From contig NZ_KZ984051.1 of assembly GCF_003569805.1 (NCBI RefSeq), positions 182,760-246,759 of the forward strand: a stretch of 64,000 nt of DNA. Reading direction: 5' to 3'. The position numbers and the translations under genes were made by a program. The notes below the pieces were generated by a model. It did no database searches, was not told the origin of the DNA, and was given only the letters and a program-made list of their open reading frames with translations. The DNA is from Microbacterium halotolerans. GTDB taxonomy: Bacteria; Actinomycetota; Actinomycetes; Actinomycetales; Microbacteriaceae. Each line of letters starts with the position of its first letter. Position 1 is the first letter of the stretch. Shown here piece after piece: positions 26,870 through 34,871 of this stretch.

Positions 26870-27430
26870 ATGAGCGCGAACTCACCGACCTCACCGCATC
26901 AGGGCCAGCTGGCCGCGCTTCGCATGATCGCCGGCGCTTTGACGACAGCCGTCGTGCTGTTCGGGCTCGTAGTCTCGTTCATCGTGCCGAGCGGCAGCTG
27001 GTTCGAACTGCCCGGCGCTGCGGGGCTCGCCCTCCCGGTCGTCGTGGGCGTCGCGGCGGCGGGTGCCATCGCAACCGTGGGGCACAACGTACCTGCGATC
27101 CCGCAGGCCACGCCAGCCGAGACGGCCACCGCGAGGGGCGTGGCCGGCTTCCGGAGCAGCTTCTTCATCCGGCTTGCGTTCGCCGAGGTTCCAGCGCTCG
27201 TCGGTCTGGCTGCCGTGTTCATCGCTGAAACGCCCAGCATGATTCCGTACCTGATCGGCGGCGCGGTCTCTCTCGTACTGCTCGGGCTGTACGTCTTCCC
27301 GACCCGCGCCAGCGTGCAGCGCATCGAGCGAAAGCTGGATCGCGACGGCGGCCGTTCGCGCCTCGCCGAGGCGTTCGGATTCCGCTCCGTCCCCGGCGCC
27401 GGCTACACCGGCAGCGCGACCGTGCACTGA
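26870..27430 (+). CDS. Four-helix membrane protein of unknown function
   Basis: A 186-residue protein with four hydrophobic helices (LRMIAGALTTAVVLFGLVV, LALPVVVGVAAAGAIA, LVGLAAVFIAE, LIGGAVSLVLLGLYVFP) and a basic cytoplasmic tail. CACAAT ends 7 nt before ATG 26870, again a leaderless arrangement. It stands between purD and purC on the same strand. The 247 bp after it hold no gene. Confidence 0.8.
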   Translation: MSANSPTSPHQGQLAALRMIAGALTTAVVLFGLVVSFIVPSGSWFELPGAAGLALPVVVGVAAAGAIATVGHNVPAIPQATPAETATARGVAGFRSSFFIRLAFAEVPALVGLAAVFIAETPSMIPYLIGGAVSLVLLGLYVFPTRASVQRIERKLDRDGGRSRLAEAFGFRSVPGAGYTGSATVH

Positions 27431-27665
27431 CACCGGCGGTGCCGTTGCCTGGGCGCCATCCCGACGGGGCTGCTTGCTCGCTCTGCCCCTTCCCCTTCCG
27501 GTCTGCCGAACTGCGCCATTGCCTGCATCCGGGCCACTCCGGTGTGCGAAACCGCTCCGCCTCTCGCACGGAACCGCGATGCGCCACGCCCGCATCGGCG
27601 CCCGCCGCGCCCGACCCGACCACCGCCATCCGGAAGGCGCATTCGGCGCACCGGATCCGTGCCGC

Positions 27666-27671
27666 GATAAT
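27666..27671 (+). promoter_or_regulatory. Leaderless -10 element of purC
   Basis: GATAAT, one base from consensus TATAAT, ends 6 nt before ATG 27678. It makes purC its own transcription unit. Confidence 0.65.
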
Positions 27672-27677
27672 GAGGGC

Positions 27678-28559
27678 ATGAGCGACGCCCCACAGATCCC
27701 CGGCTGGACGCACTTCTACTCTGGCAAGGTGCGCAATCTGTACCGCCCGGCTGACGGCACCAACGAGAAGATGCTCGTCGTCGCCTCGGATCGGGTGAGC
27801 GCGTTCGACTTCGTGCTGGAGCCTGCGATCACCGGCAAGGGCACGCTGCTCACCGAGCTGAGCATGTGGTGGTTCGATCAGCTCGCGGGTGCAGACGGCG
27901 GACCCGCCGTACCGAACCACCTCACAGGTGAGGAACCGCCGGCCGAGGTCACCGGCCGCGCAATGGTGGTGCGCAGCCTCGACATGCTGCCGATCGAAGC
28001 GGTCGTGCGCGGCTACCTCACGGGTTCCGGGTGGCTGGAGTACTCCGAGCGCGGCACGGTGTGCGACATCGCGCTGCCCGCCGGCCTGCACGACGGCGAC
28101 CGGCTGCCCGAGCCGATCTACACGCCCGCCTACAAGGCGCCGCTCGGCGAGCACGACGAGAACATCTCGTACGAGCGCACGGTCGAGCTCATCGGCGCCG
28201 CGCGCGCGGCCCAGCTGCGCGACCAGTCACTGGCGATCTACTCCCGCGCCGCGGCGACCGCCGAGGCCAAGGGACTGATCCTCGCCGACACGAAGTTCGA
28301 GTTCGGCCTCGACGAAGACGGGGTGATGCGCCTGGCGGACGAGGTGCTCACCAGCGATTCCTCGCGCTACTGGGATCGCACCGCGTGGGAGACCGGCACG
28401 ACGCCGACTGAGCGGATGGCGAGCTTCGACAAGCAGATCGTGCGCAACTGGCTCGCCGACAACTGGAACAAGCAGGGCACTCCTCCGCAGCTTCCCGTCG
28501 AAATCGTCGACCGCACCGTCGCCCGCTACCGCGAGCTGCTGGAGACGATGACGGCATAG
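27678..28559 (+). CDS. purC: Phosphoribosylaminoimidazole-succinocarboxamide synthase (SAICAR synthetase)
   Basis: A 293-residue enzyme that condenses CAIR with aspartate using ATP. Landmarks: HFYSGKVRNLYR near the start, VASDRVSAFDF, EAVVRGYLTGSGW, ILADTKFEFG and LTSDSSRYW. It carries the longer form of the N-terminus (PGWTHFYSGK) seen in actinobacteria. Its stop lies 13 bp from the convergent small DNA-binding protein gene. Confidence 0.97.
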   Translation: MSDAPQIPGWTHFYSGKVRNLYRPADGTNEKMLVVASDRVSAFDFVLEPAITGKGTLLTELSMWWFDQLAGADGGPAVPNHLTGEEPPAEVTGRAMVVRSLDMLPIEAVVRGYLTGSGWLEYSERGTVCDIALPAGLHDGDRLPEPIYTPAYKAPLGEHDENISYERTVELIGAARAAQLRDQSLAIYSRAAATAEAKGLILADTKFEFGLDEDGVMRLADEVLTSDSSRYWDRTAWETGTTPTERMASFDKQIVRNWLADNWNKQGTPPQLPVEIVDRTVARYRELLETMTA

Positions 28560-28572
28560 GCGTCGTCGCGGG

Positions 28573-28791
28573 TCAGTCTCCGCCCCGGAACGACATGCCC
28601 CGTTCGGCCAGCGCCGCAGCCAGGATGCGAACCGCTTTCGGCCCGACGCCGTGAATGGCGAGCAGCTCCTTCTCCGTGTGCTCGCTGACCTTCGACAGCG
28701 AGTCGATGCCGGCGGACTGCAGCTCCCTTGGCGCAGTCTTGCCCATCTCGTTCGGGAGGTCGCCCACCGGCCGTACATCTGGTGTGCTCAT
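28573..28791 (-). CDS. Small helix-hairpin-helix DNA-binding protein
   Basis: A 72-residue protein with one clear helix-hairpin-helix: STDSLSKVSEHTEKELLAIHGVGPKAV-type spacing, where HGVGPKAV at about 47-54 is the hairpin, followed by ILAAALAERG. This layout resembles the C-terminal domain of RNA polymerase alpha. ATG 28791 follows GAGGAG. Probably a non-specific DNA-binding protein; its role is unknown. Confidence 0.85.
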   Translation of the reverse strand: MSTPDVRPVGDLPNEMGKTAPRELQSAGIDSLSKVSEHTEKELLAIHGVGPKAVRILAAALAERGMSFRGGD

Positions 28792-28844
28792 CGCCGCTCC
28801 TCTCTGTGAGCCAGCGTGCCACGGGCATCCGACACCGCGCCGGT

Positions 28845-30722
28845 TCAGACGAACCGGAACCGGATGCGGGCGCCCGGTGGTGCCTGCGCCGCCCGACCGA
28901 GGTGCGCGCGAGTGACGACGCCGACGACCGGGTAGCCGCCCGTGAGCGGTCGGTCAGCGGTGAACAGGATCGGCTGGCCGTCGGGCGGTACCTGCAGCGC
29001 ACCCGTGACGGTGCCCTCGCTGGGCAGCTCGCCCTCACGCACCCGTTCGAGCCGCTGCTCGCCCTCGAGCCGCAGCCCGACGCGGTTCGAGCGAGCGGAG
29101 ACGAGCCAGTCCTGATCGCAGAACGCGGCGAGAGCGGCTGCTGAGAACCAGTCCTCGCGCGGGCCGGGAACGACGTCGAGCCAGACGTCGTCGCCGGATG
29201 TCGCCAGCGGAACAGCAGGGGCGGCCCACGGATCGACGGCGCCGGCGATCCGCGAACCGACGGGCAGGATGCTCCCCGCGGCAAGCGGTTCGGGTCCGAG
29301 GCCTGCAAGCACGTCGCGTGAAGAGCTGCCGAGAACCACATCCGCTTCGAGCCCGCCGCGGACGGCGACGTACGAGTAGACGCCGCGCTCAGCCGCGCCG
29401 ACGACAAGTTCTTCTCCGTCCGACAGCGCGAACGGGGCGTCGAACGTCGCCGCGCGTTCCTCGTCGCTCCGGATGATCGTCAGCGGCACTGGCGCCCCGG
29501 CAACCGCGAGCGTGAGGTGCCCATGGGCGAGAAGACGCAGGCCGCCGAGCGCCGTCTCGATCACGGCGGCGTCGGTGGGATCGCCGACGAACCCGTTCGC
29601 TCGGCGGAGCGCGCCGCGATCCATCGCGCCAGACGGGGCGACCCCGAGGTCCGCGTGTCCCGGGCGCCCGAGGTCCTCGATCAGCGCGTGCGGCCCGACG
29701 GAGACGATTTCGACGGCAGGGGCGCGGGACGGTTCCGGCGCTTCGCCCCCGGGACTCCCCGCTGGCGCCGCCCCAGCGCCTGACGCGGCGTGCTCGTGGT
29801 CCGCGCGGGTGCTCCCGTCCGGACACGGCGTCGATCCCCGCCGTCTCTCGCGCCCGGCGCGTGCATCCGGTGCGATCCCATCGATCCGCCGAGCCGCCGG
29901 CGCTCCGAGTCGCGCGTCGGCCTGTGTCCGCCGCGGGGAAGTCGTGCCTTGAACTCGATCCGGTGTGCTCGCGTCTCCTGCCTCATCCGGAGCAGCTTCG
30001 GCATCGTGGACGTCAGTCTCGGACCCCGACACGACGGCGCCGTCACCGCTGTGACCCGCGTCAGCTGCGGCGGCACGATCACCGCGCACTGGGATCTCGC
30101 CCCCGTCATCCGGAGCCAGCGGCAGGAAGCGCACGCGCATACCGGGGCGGAGCAGCGCGGGCGGGGTGCGGTCGATGTCCCACATCGCGTCGGGAGTGCG
30201 GCCCAGCAGGCGCCATCCGCCGGGGCTCGAACGCGGGTAGACGCCGGAGAACTCGCCGGCGATCGCGACAGCCCCTGCCGGAATGCGCTGGCGAGGCGTC
30301 TCTCGGCGCGGCACGTGCAGTGCCGGATCGAGACCCGACAGGTACGCGAACCCCGGTGCGAAGCCGGTGAACGCCACCTCGTAGACGGCCGCGGCGTGGC
30401 GTTCGACGACCTCCGCGGGAGTGAGGCCGGTCAGCTCGGCGACCTCGTCGAGGTCCTCGCCGTCGTAGAGGACCCCGACCTCGACGGTCTCCGCGTCGTC
30501 CGGTGCGTGGGTCGATCCGGCGCGGGTGAGCAGGTCGCCGTGCACCGCGTCGCGGTCGGCGTGCGGTGCGAGCTGCACGAGCACGGTGCGCGCGCCGGGC
30601 ACGGCGTCGATCATGCCGGGCACGGGCCGCGCCGCAAGGGACCGTGCGAGCGCGACCGCCGCGGCGAGGTCGGGCAGCTCGACCAGCACCGCGTCGTCAC
30701 CACAGGGCAGGAACCGCATCAT
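28845..30722 (-). CDS. 5-oxoprolinase subunits B and C fused in one protein
   Basis: A 625-residue fusion. Residues 1-205 are PxpB/KipI (GFAPGFAYLSGLDP, ETPRQRIPAGAVAIAG, then TPDAMWDIDRTPPALL). Residues 206-336 are a disordered linker. Residues 337-625 are PxpC/KipA (SVGPHALIEDLGRPGHADLG, APSGAMDRGALRRAN, ending GYPVVGVVTRAHLG). With PxpA they form the ATP-dependent 5-oxoprolinase that returns pyroglutamate to glutamate in the cytoplasm. The pxpB-pxpC fusion is common; a linker of 130 residues is long. pxpA lies upstream on the same strand but 336 bp away. Confidence 0.93.
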   Translation of the reverse strand: MMRFLPCGDDAVLVELPDLAAAVALARSLAARPVPGMIDAVPGARTVLVQLAPHADRDAVHGDLLTRAGSTHAPDDAETVEVGVLYDGEDLDEVAELTGLTPAEVVERHAAAVYEVAFTGFAPGFAYLSGLDPALHVPRRETPRQRIPAGAVAIAGEFSGVYPRSSPGGWRLLGRTPDAMWDIDRTPPALLRPGMRVRFLPLAPDDGGEIPVRGDRAAAADAGHSGDGAVVSGSETDVHDAEAAPDEAGDASTPDRVQGTTSPRRTQADARLGAPAARRIDGIAPDARAGRERRRGSTPCPDGSTRADHEHAASGAGAAPAGSPGGEAPEPSRAPAVEIVSVGPHALIEDLGRPGHADLGVAPSGAMDRGALRRANGFVGDPTDAAVIETALGGLRLLAHGHLTLAVAGAPVPLTIIRSDEERAATFDAPFALSDGEELVVGAAERGVYSYVAVRGGLEADVVLGSSSRDVLAGLGPEPLAAGSILPVGSRIAGAVDPWAAPAVPLATSGDDVWLDVVPGPREDWFSAAALAAFCDQDWLVSARSNRVGLRLEGEQRLERVREGELPSEGTVTGALQVPPDGQPILFTADRPLTGGYPVVGVVTRAHLGRAAQAPPGARIRFRFV

Positions 30723-30795
30723 GACCCCGCATCGCCCGCTGTGGGTGAACCGCCCGGCTCCCCCGTGCGCCGGCGGGTCGCCCTCGGCTCACAGT

Positions 30796-30880
30796 GCTCC
30801 GAGACGCGGCATCTTCCCCGAGTCACTGCAGAAAGCACCCGATTCTGCCGCATCTCAGCGGTTCCGCCGTGTCTCGGAGC
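30796..30880. repeat. Intergenic palindromic element, family C, copy 1
   Basis: GCTCCGAGACGCGGC (30796-30810) and GCCGTGTCTCGGAGC (30866-30880) are inverted arms with one mismatch. The centre contains GATTCTGCCGCATCTCAGC. Confidence 0.8.
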
Positions 30881-30943
30881 CTTGCGCTGCGCCGCCGCTG
30901 ACCGCGCACCACGCCCGCCACCCTCACCAAGGCGACCCCAGCC

Positions 30944-31019
30944 GCGGCATTCTCCCCGAGACACTGAAGAACCCACCTGACTCTGCCGCATCTCAGCAAC
31001 TCCGCCGTGTCTCGGAGCC
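30944..31019. repeat. Intergenic palindromic element, family C, copy 2
   Basis: A direct copy of the element at 30796-30880: shared GCGGCAT..TCCCCGAG..CACTG, CTGCCGCATCTCAGC and CCGCCGTGTCTCGGAGCC. The outer part of its left arm is lost. The two copies fill the 336-bp space between pxpA and pxpBC, where no gene is seen. Confidence 0.8.
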
Positions 31020-31058
31020 GATAGCGCCCCGCGCCCCGCGCCACTCATCCGGCACCGC

Positions 31059-31820
31059 CTAATGGGCGAACGCCCGCACCTCGACGCCTGCGCCCTCGAC
31101 GGTGGCGCGCACGGTGCGGGCCATCTCGACGGCGCCGGGGGTGTCGCCGTGCACGCAGATGGAATCGGCCTCGCACATCACGATGCGCCCGTTGACCGCG
31201 ACGATCTCGCGGTCCGTGATCAGCCGCAGCATCCGGTCGGCGATCTCCTGCGGATCGGTCAGCACAGCACCGGGCTCGCGCCTATCGACCAGCGTTCCCG
31301 ACGGCGTGTACGCACGGTCGGCGAATGCCTCGCCGATGGTGCGCAGGCCCGCCTCCTCCGCCCGCTGCACGAACCGCGAACGGGCGAGCCCCACGACGGC
31401 CAGCGTCTCATCGAAGTCGCCGACCGCGTCGATCACGGCCGGAGCGTGCTCGTCGTCGCTGGCGACCGTGCTGTAGAGGGCGCCGTGCGGCTTCACGTAC
31501 CGGATGCGCGCGCCGACCGACCGCGCGATCGCGTCGAGCGCACCGAGCTGGTAGAGCACGTCACCGTAGACTTCGCGACCGGATGCCCCGAGCGGGCGCC
31601 TGCCGAATCCCGCCAGGTCGCGGTAGCCGGGCTGCGCGCCCACCACGACGCCGCGCTCGGCCGCGGCGCGCACCGTGTCGAGCAGGGTGACCGGGTCTCC
31701 GGCATGGAATCCGCACGCGACGTTCGCGCTCGTGACGATGTCGAGCATCGCCTCATCGTCGCCGAGCCGCCAGCGACCGAAGCTCTCGCCCATGTCGGAG
31801 TTCACGTCGATCGTCGCCAT
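31059..31820 (-). CDS. pxpA: 5-oxoprolinase subunit A (LamB/YcsF family)
   Basis: A 253-residue protein beginning MATIDVNSDMGESFG, with NVACGFHAGDP, GAQPGYRDLAGFGRR, RYVKPHGALY and a C-terminal ICVHGDTPGAVEMA, all PxpA signatures. ATG 31820 is chosen because it gives the family N-terminus and because TACCGT lies 6 nt upstream (leaderless); the long open frame above it crosses a family B repeat. It works with the fused PxpBC protein. Confidence 0.95.
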   Translation of the reverse strand: MATIDVNSDMGESFGRWRLGDDEAMLDIVTSANVACGFHAGDPVTLLDTVRAAAERGVVVGAQPGYRDLAGFGRRPLGASGREVYGDVLYQLGALDAIARSVGARIRYVKPHGALYSTVASDDEHAPAVIDAVGDFDETLAVVGLARSRFVQRAEEAGLRTIGEAFADRAYTPSGTLVDRREPGAVLTDPQEIADRMLRLITDREIVAVNGRIVMCEADSICVHGDTPGAVEMARTVRATVEGAGVEVRAFAH

Positions 31821-31870
31821 GAGCACACGGTACCGGAGCGGCCGGGGCTGGGGACTGGACGTGCAGCTGC

Positions 31871-32021
31871 GACACAGCGCAGTCGATCCGGATGAGCCGG
31901 ACCAGTCGACAGGACGTGCGGCCCACGACACAACGCAGTCGATCTGGAAGAGTCGGGGCAGCTCTCCCGCGATGGCTCGGGCGGCCCACGCGGTGCGGAG
32001 CGCGGATCGACTGCGTTGTGT
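31871..32021. repeat. Intergenic palindromic element, family B, copy 3 with an extra half copy
   Basis: ACACAACGCAGTCGATC (31928-31944) and GATCGACTGCGTTGTGT (32005-32021) are perfect 17-bp inverted arms. A separate half copy GACACAGCGCAGTCGATCCG lies at 31871-31890. Located between the divergent pxpA and polyphosphate kinase genes. Confidence 0.88.
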
Positions 32022-32112
32022 ATCGCGGTCCTTCCGCATCGCCGCCCCGCGCCATCGCAACGGCGTCTGCCTCCGGCTTGTGCGAAAGAGACGCTGCCTA
32101 TTGAATGATCGG

Positions 32113-32976
32113 ATGGCCGGCGAACACCACAACCACGGAATCACCGACGCGCGCGACCACCTGCGCGCCCACAGCGACCTGGTGCTGCCGAGCGTCGATC
32201 CGCGGTCGACGCCGGGCTACGACGGCGACAAGGAGTCCGGTGCTGCCGACCTCATCGCGGGCCTCGCCGAGCTCTCCGAGTTCCAGGAGCGGCTGTTCGC
32301 GGCGGGGCAGAAGGGTGCGCAGGACTCGGTTCTGCTCGTGCTGCAGGCGATGGACTCGGCAGGCAAGGGCGGCATCGTGCGCCATGTCGTGGGCGGCGTC
32401 GATCCGCAGGGCGTCGAGCTGGCGGCGTTCAAGGCGCCGACTGAGGAGGAGCTCGCGCACGACTTCCTCTGGCGCGTGCAGAAGCGGGTGCCGAGGCCCG
32501 GCTTCATCGGCGTGTTCGACCGGTCGCACTACGAGGACGTGCTGATCGGGCGCGTACGAGAACTCGCAGAACCGGATGAGCTCGAGCGCCGCTATGGTGC
32601 GATCGTCGACTTCGAGCGACGGCTCGTCGCGCAGGGCACCCGCGTGGTGAAGGTGATGCTGCACATGTCGTACGAGGAGCAGGGCGAGCGCCTCATGGAG
32701 CGCCTCGAGCGGCCGGACAAGCATTGGAAGTTCAATTCCGCAGACGTGGACGAGCGGGCGATCTGGCCCGCCTACCAGTACGCGTATCAAGAGGCGATCC
32801 AGCGCACCTCAACCGACGAGGCACCCTGGTTCGTCGTTCCCGCCGATCGCAAGTGGTACGCACGGCTCGCGGTTCAGGCGATCCTGATCGAGACTCTCGA
32901 GGACATCGATCCGCAGTGGCCGCGGGCTGAATTCGACGTCGAAGAACAGATGGCGCGCCTTCGCGCCACGATGTGA
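32113..32976 (+). CDS. ppk2: Polyphosphate kinase 2 family protein
   Basis: A 287-residue single-domain PPK2. Walker A AMDSAGKGG (about residues 79-87) and Walker B GVFDRSHYEDVL (about 134-145) match the family, with the lid motif EEQGERLMERLERPDKHWKF later. PPK2 enzymes move phosphate between polyphosphate and nucleotides, here most probably phosphorylating ADP, GDP or AMP from polyphosphate. The exact class is not certain from sequence alone. ATG 32113 gives the usual length. It ends 80 bp before the SDR gene. Confidence 0.93.
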   Translation: MAGEHHNHGITDARDHLRAHSDLVLPSVDPRSTPGYDGDKESGAADLIAGLAELSEFQERLFAAGQKGAQDSVLLVLQAMDSAGKGGIVRHVVGGVDPQGVELAAFKAPTEEELAHDFLWRVQKRVPRPGFIGVFDRSHYEDVLIGRVRELAEPDELERRYGAIVDFERRLVAQGTRVVKVMLHMSYEEQGERLMERLERPDKHWKFNSADVDERAIWPAYQYAYQEAIQRTSTDEAPWFVVPADRKWYARLAVQAILIETLEDIDPQWPRAEFDVEEQMARLRATM

Positions 32977-33056
32977 CCGCTGCCTATCGCGCAGAAGATA
33001 CGATCGACCCGGAGGCTACGGCGATGCGCCGGACCACGAACCGATGGAGGAGCAAC

Positions 33057-33824
33057 GTGTTCGAAGATCTCAAGGGCCGTGTGGCCGTCGTCACAGGAGG
33101 CGCCGGAGGAATCGGCTACTCGATCGCGACCGCATATGCCGATCAGGGCATGAACGTCGCGCTGCTCGATCTGTCGCCGAGCGTCGCAGAGTCCGCAGCG
33201 AAGCTCGCGGCGGACTACGGCGTGAAGACCACGGGACAGGTCGTGGACGTCACCGACCCTGACAACGTCGAGGCCGCCTTCGTCGCCGTCGACGCAGAGC
33301 TCGGCACGCCCACCGTGCTGCTCGCCGCGGCGGGGCTGACGATCATCGGCGACAGCGTCGACTACCCGCAGTCGAAGTGGCGCACCGTCATGGGTGTGAA
33401 CGTCGACGGCGTCTTCTACACGACCCAGTCGTTCGCCAAGCGCGCGCTGAAGGCCGGCCGTCCGGCGTCCGCCGTCCTGATCTCTTCGATGTCGGGCTTC
33501 GCTGTGAACGTGCCGCAGCGTCAGGCCGCGTACAACGCGTCGAAGGCCGCCGTGCACCAGCTGGCCGCCTCGCTCGGAGTCGAGTGGGCCGCCGAAGGCG
33601 TGCGCGTGAACACGATCGCCCCCGGATACGTCGCCACGGACCTCACCAAGGAGGTCATCGAGGCCGACCCCGTGCTGGCGAACGAGTGGATCAGCCGCAT
33701 CCCGATGGGTCGAATGGCCACGCCAGAGGACCTGCACGGCCTCGCGGTCTACCTTGCCAGCGACGCCTCGAGCTATCTCACGGCGCAGAGCATCATCATC
33801 GACGGCGGCTACACCGCGATCTGA
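33057..33824 (+). CDS. Short-chain dehydrogenase/reductase
   Basis: A 255-residue classical SDR. It shows the cofactor motif TGGAGGIGYS near residue 13, and the catalytic Ser and YNASK near 150-160 (SSMSGFAVNVPQRQAAYNASK). The end SYLTAQSIIIDGGYTA is typical. GTG 33057 follows GGAGGAG. It resembles polyol or sugar dehydrogenases of the family; substrate unknown. Confidence 0.92.
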   Translation: MFEDLKGRVAVVTGGAGGIGYSIATAYADQGMNVALLDLSPSVAESAAKLAADYGVKTTGQVVDVTDPDNVEAAFVAVDAELGTPTVLLAAAGLTIIGDSVDYPQSKWRTVMGVNVDGVFYTTQSFAKRALKAGRPASAVLISSMSGFAVNVPQRQAAYNASKAAVHQLAASLGVEWAAEGVRVNTIAPGYVATDLTKEVIEADPVLANEWISRIPMGRMATPEDLHGLAVYLASDASSYLTAQSIIIDGGYTAI

Positions 33825-33931
33825 TCGGCGCGACGGTCCGGCTTCCTTCAGGAGGTCAGGCCGTTCGGAACAGAGAGACTCCGTCGACCTCGATCGCCCG
33901 CACGCCGCGACGTCAGCGCTCTCCACCACCG

Positions 33932-34411
33932 TCAACGAGCATCTGACCGCACACTGCTCGAGCATCGCGGCTTCGTCGGTTCCGCCAGCTCAGCCGTCAG
34001 CCGAACGGCGAGGGCGCGATCGATGGGGCTCGTGAGTTCGCCTGCGAGCGCCGCGACCGGCACCCAGCGCACTCCGTCGACCTCGTCACCCGGAACGAAC
34101 TCCTCCTCGATGACGACTCGCATGGTCCAGTACCGCGTGCGCTTGAGACCGCCTTCCGGGAGCTCGTACTCGACGTCTCCCAGGTCGACGCCGAGCGCGC
34201 AGCGCAGTGCGGTCTCCTCCCACACCTCACGCAGTGCGGTCTCGGCGAGCGTCTCGCCGAGGTCGACTTTGCCCTTCGGGAACGACCAGTCCGCGTGCCG
34301 GGGTCGATGGATGATGACTGCCTCGCAGCCTTCTGCTCCGTGGCGCAGAACCACCCCTCCCGCTGCGAGCACAAGTGGCCGCTCAGCCAAGGATGCCCTT
34401 CTTTCCCGCAT
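33932..34411 (-). CDS. NUDIX hydrolase
   Basis: A 159-residue protein whose NUDIX box runs GKVDLGETLAETALREVWEE (about 47-66), fitting G-x5-E-x7-REUxEE; the final Gly of the box is Ala. The RPRHADWSFPKGK before it resembles MutT and Ap4A-type members. ATG 34411 overlaps the cobA-like gene by 29 bp. TTG 34390, which follows GAAGG and overlaps the cobA-like stop, is a good alternative start. Last gene of the ABC transporter operon; substrate unknown. Confidence 0.88.
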   Translation of the reverse strand: MRERRASLAERPLVLAAGGVVLRHGAEGCEAVIIHRPRHADWSFPKGKVDLGETLAETALREVWEETALRCALGVDLGDVEYELPEGGLKRTRYWTMRVVIEEEFVPGDEVDGVRWVPVAALAGELTSPIDRALAVRLTAELAEPTKPRCSSSVRSDAR

Positions 34412-34871
34412 GCTTCACTCGGTCGAACCGGGTGATGGTGTCGGCCACGGAGCGGACTCGCCGAGTCGCGCCTCGACCGGTCATGATCACGCTCGTTTCG
34501 GGTGCGCGTGCGGCGATCCCGCTCACGACGGCTCGCTCGTCGAGCCAGCCGGATGCCACGGCGTGCGTGATCTCGTCGAGCACGATGAGGCCGTACTGCG
34601 CTGAGACCATCGCGTCGCTCGCGACTGTCCACGCTTCACCGGCCAGACGCACCGGGTCGCCCTGCGCCCAGGTCAGCGAACGCGTGAACGACGGCCATTC
34701 GATCCCGAGTCGGCGACCGGCCGTTGAGTCGGCGGTGTTCCAAGCACTCCCCTTGAGGAACTGCACCACGAGAGTCGACCAGCCGCGTCCAGCGCTTCTG
34801 GTCGCGTATCCGAGAGCCGCGGCGCTCTTGCCCCAGCCGTCTCCCACGAAGAGCATCACGATGCTGCTCAC
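34383..34871 (-). CDS. CobA/BtuR-type corrinoid adenosyltransferase
   Basis: A 162-residue P-loop protein. LFVGDGWGKSAAALGYATRS (about 7-26) aligns with the family's YTGxGKGKTTAALG; the second Lys of GKGK is replaced by Trp. LIVLDEITHAVASGWL is the family Walker B and SVIMTGRGA the switch region; the end KHAGKKGILG corresponds to the usual KH..GIKAQKGIEF but is shortened. The family attaches the 5'-deoxyadenosyl group to cobalt of corrinoids. GTG 34871 overlaps the ATPase stop by GTGA. A CobA enzyme coupled to this type of importer is unusual. Confidence 0.85.
   Translation of the reverse strand: MSSIVMLFVGDGWGKSAAALGYATRSAGRGWSTLVVQFLKGSAWNTADSTAGRRLGIEWPSFTRSLTWAQGDPVRLAGEAWTVASDAMVSAQYGLIVLDEITHAVASGWLDERAVVSGIAARAPETSVIMTGRGATRRVRSVADTITRFDRVKHAGKKGILG

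Noticed and set aside
24198..26894. 898-codon minus-strand frame crossing purD
   Set aside because: Runs across three real genes and two repeats; purD on the plus strand is unmistakable.
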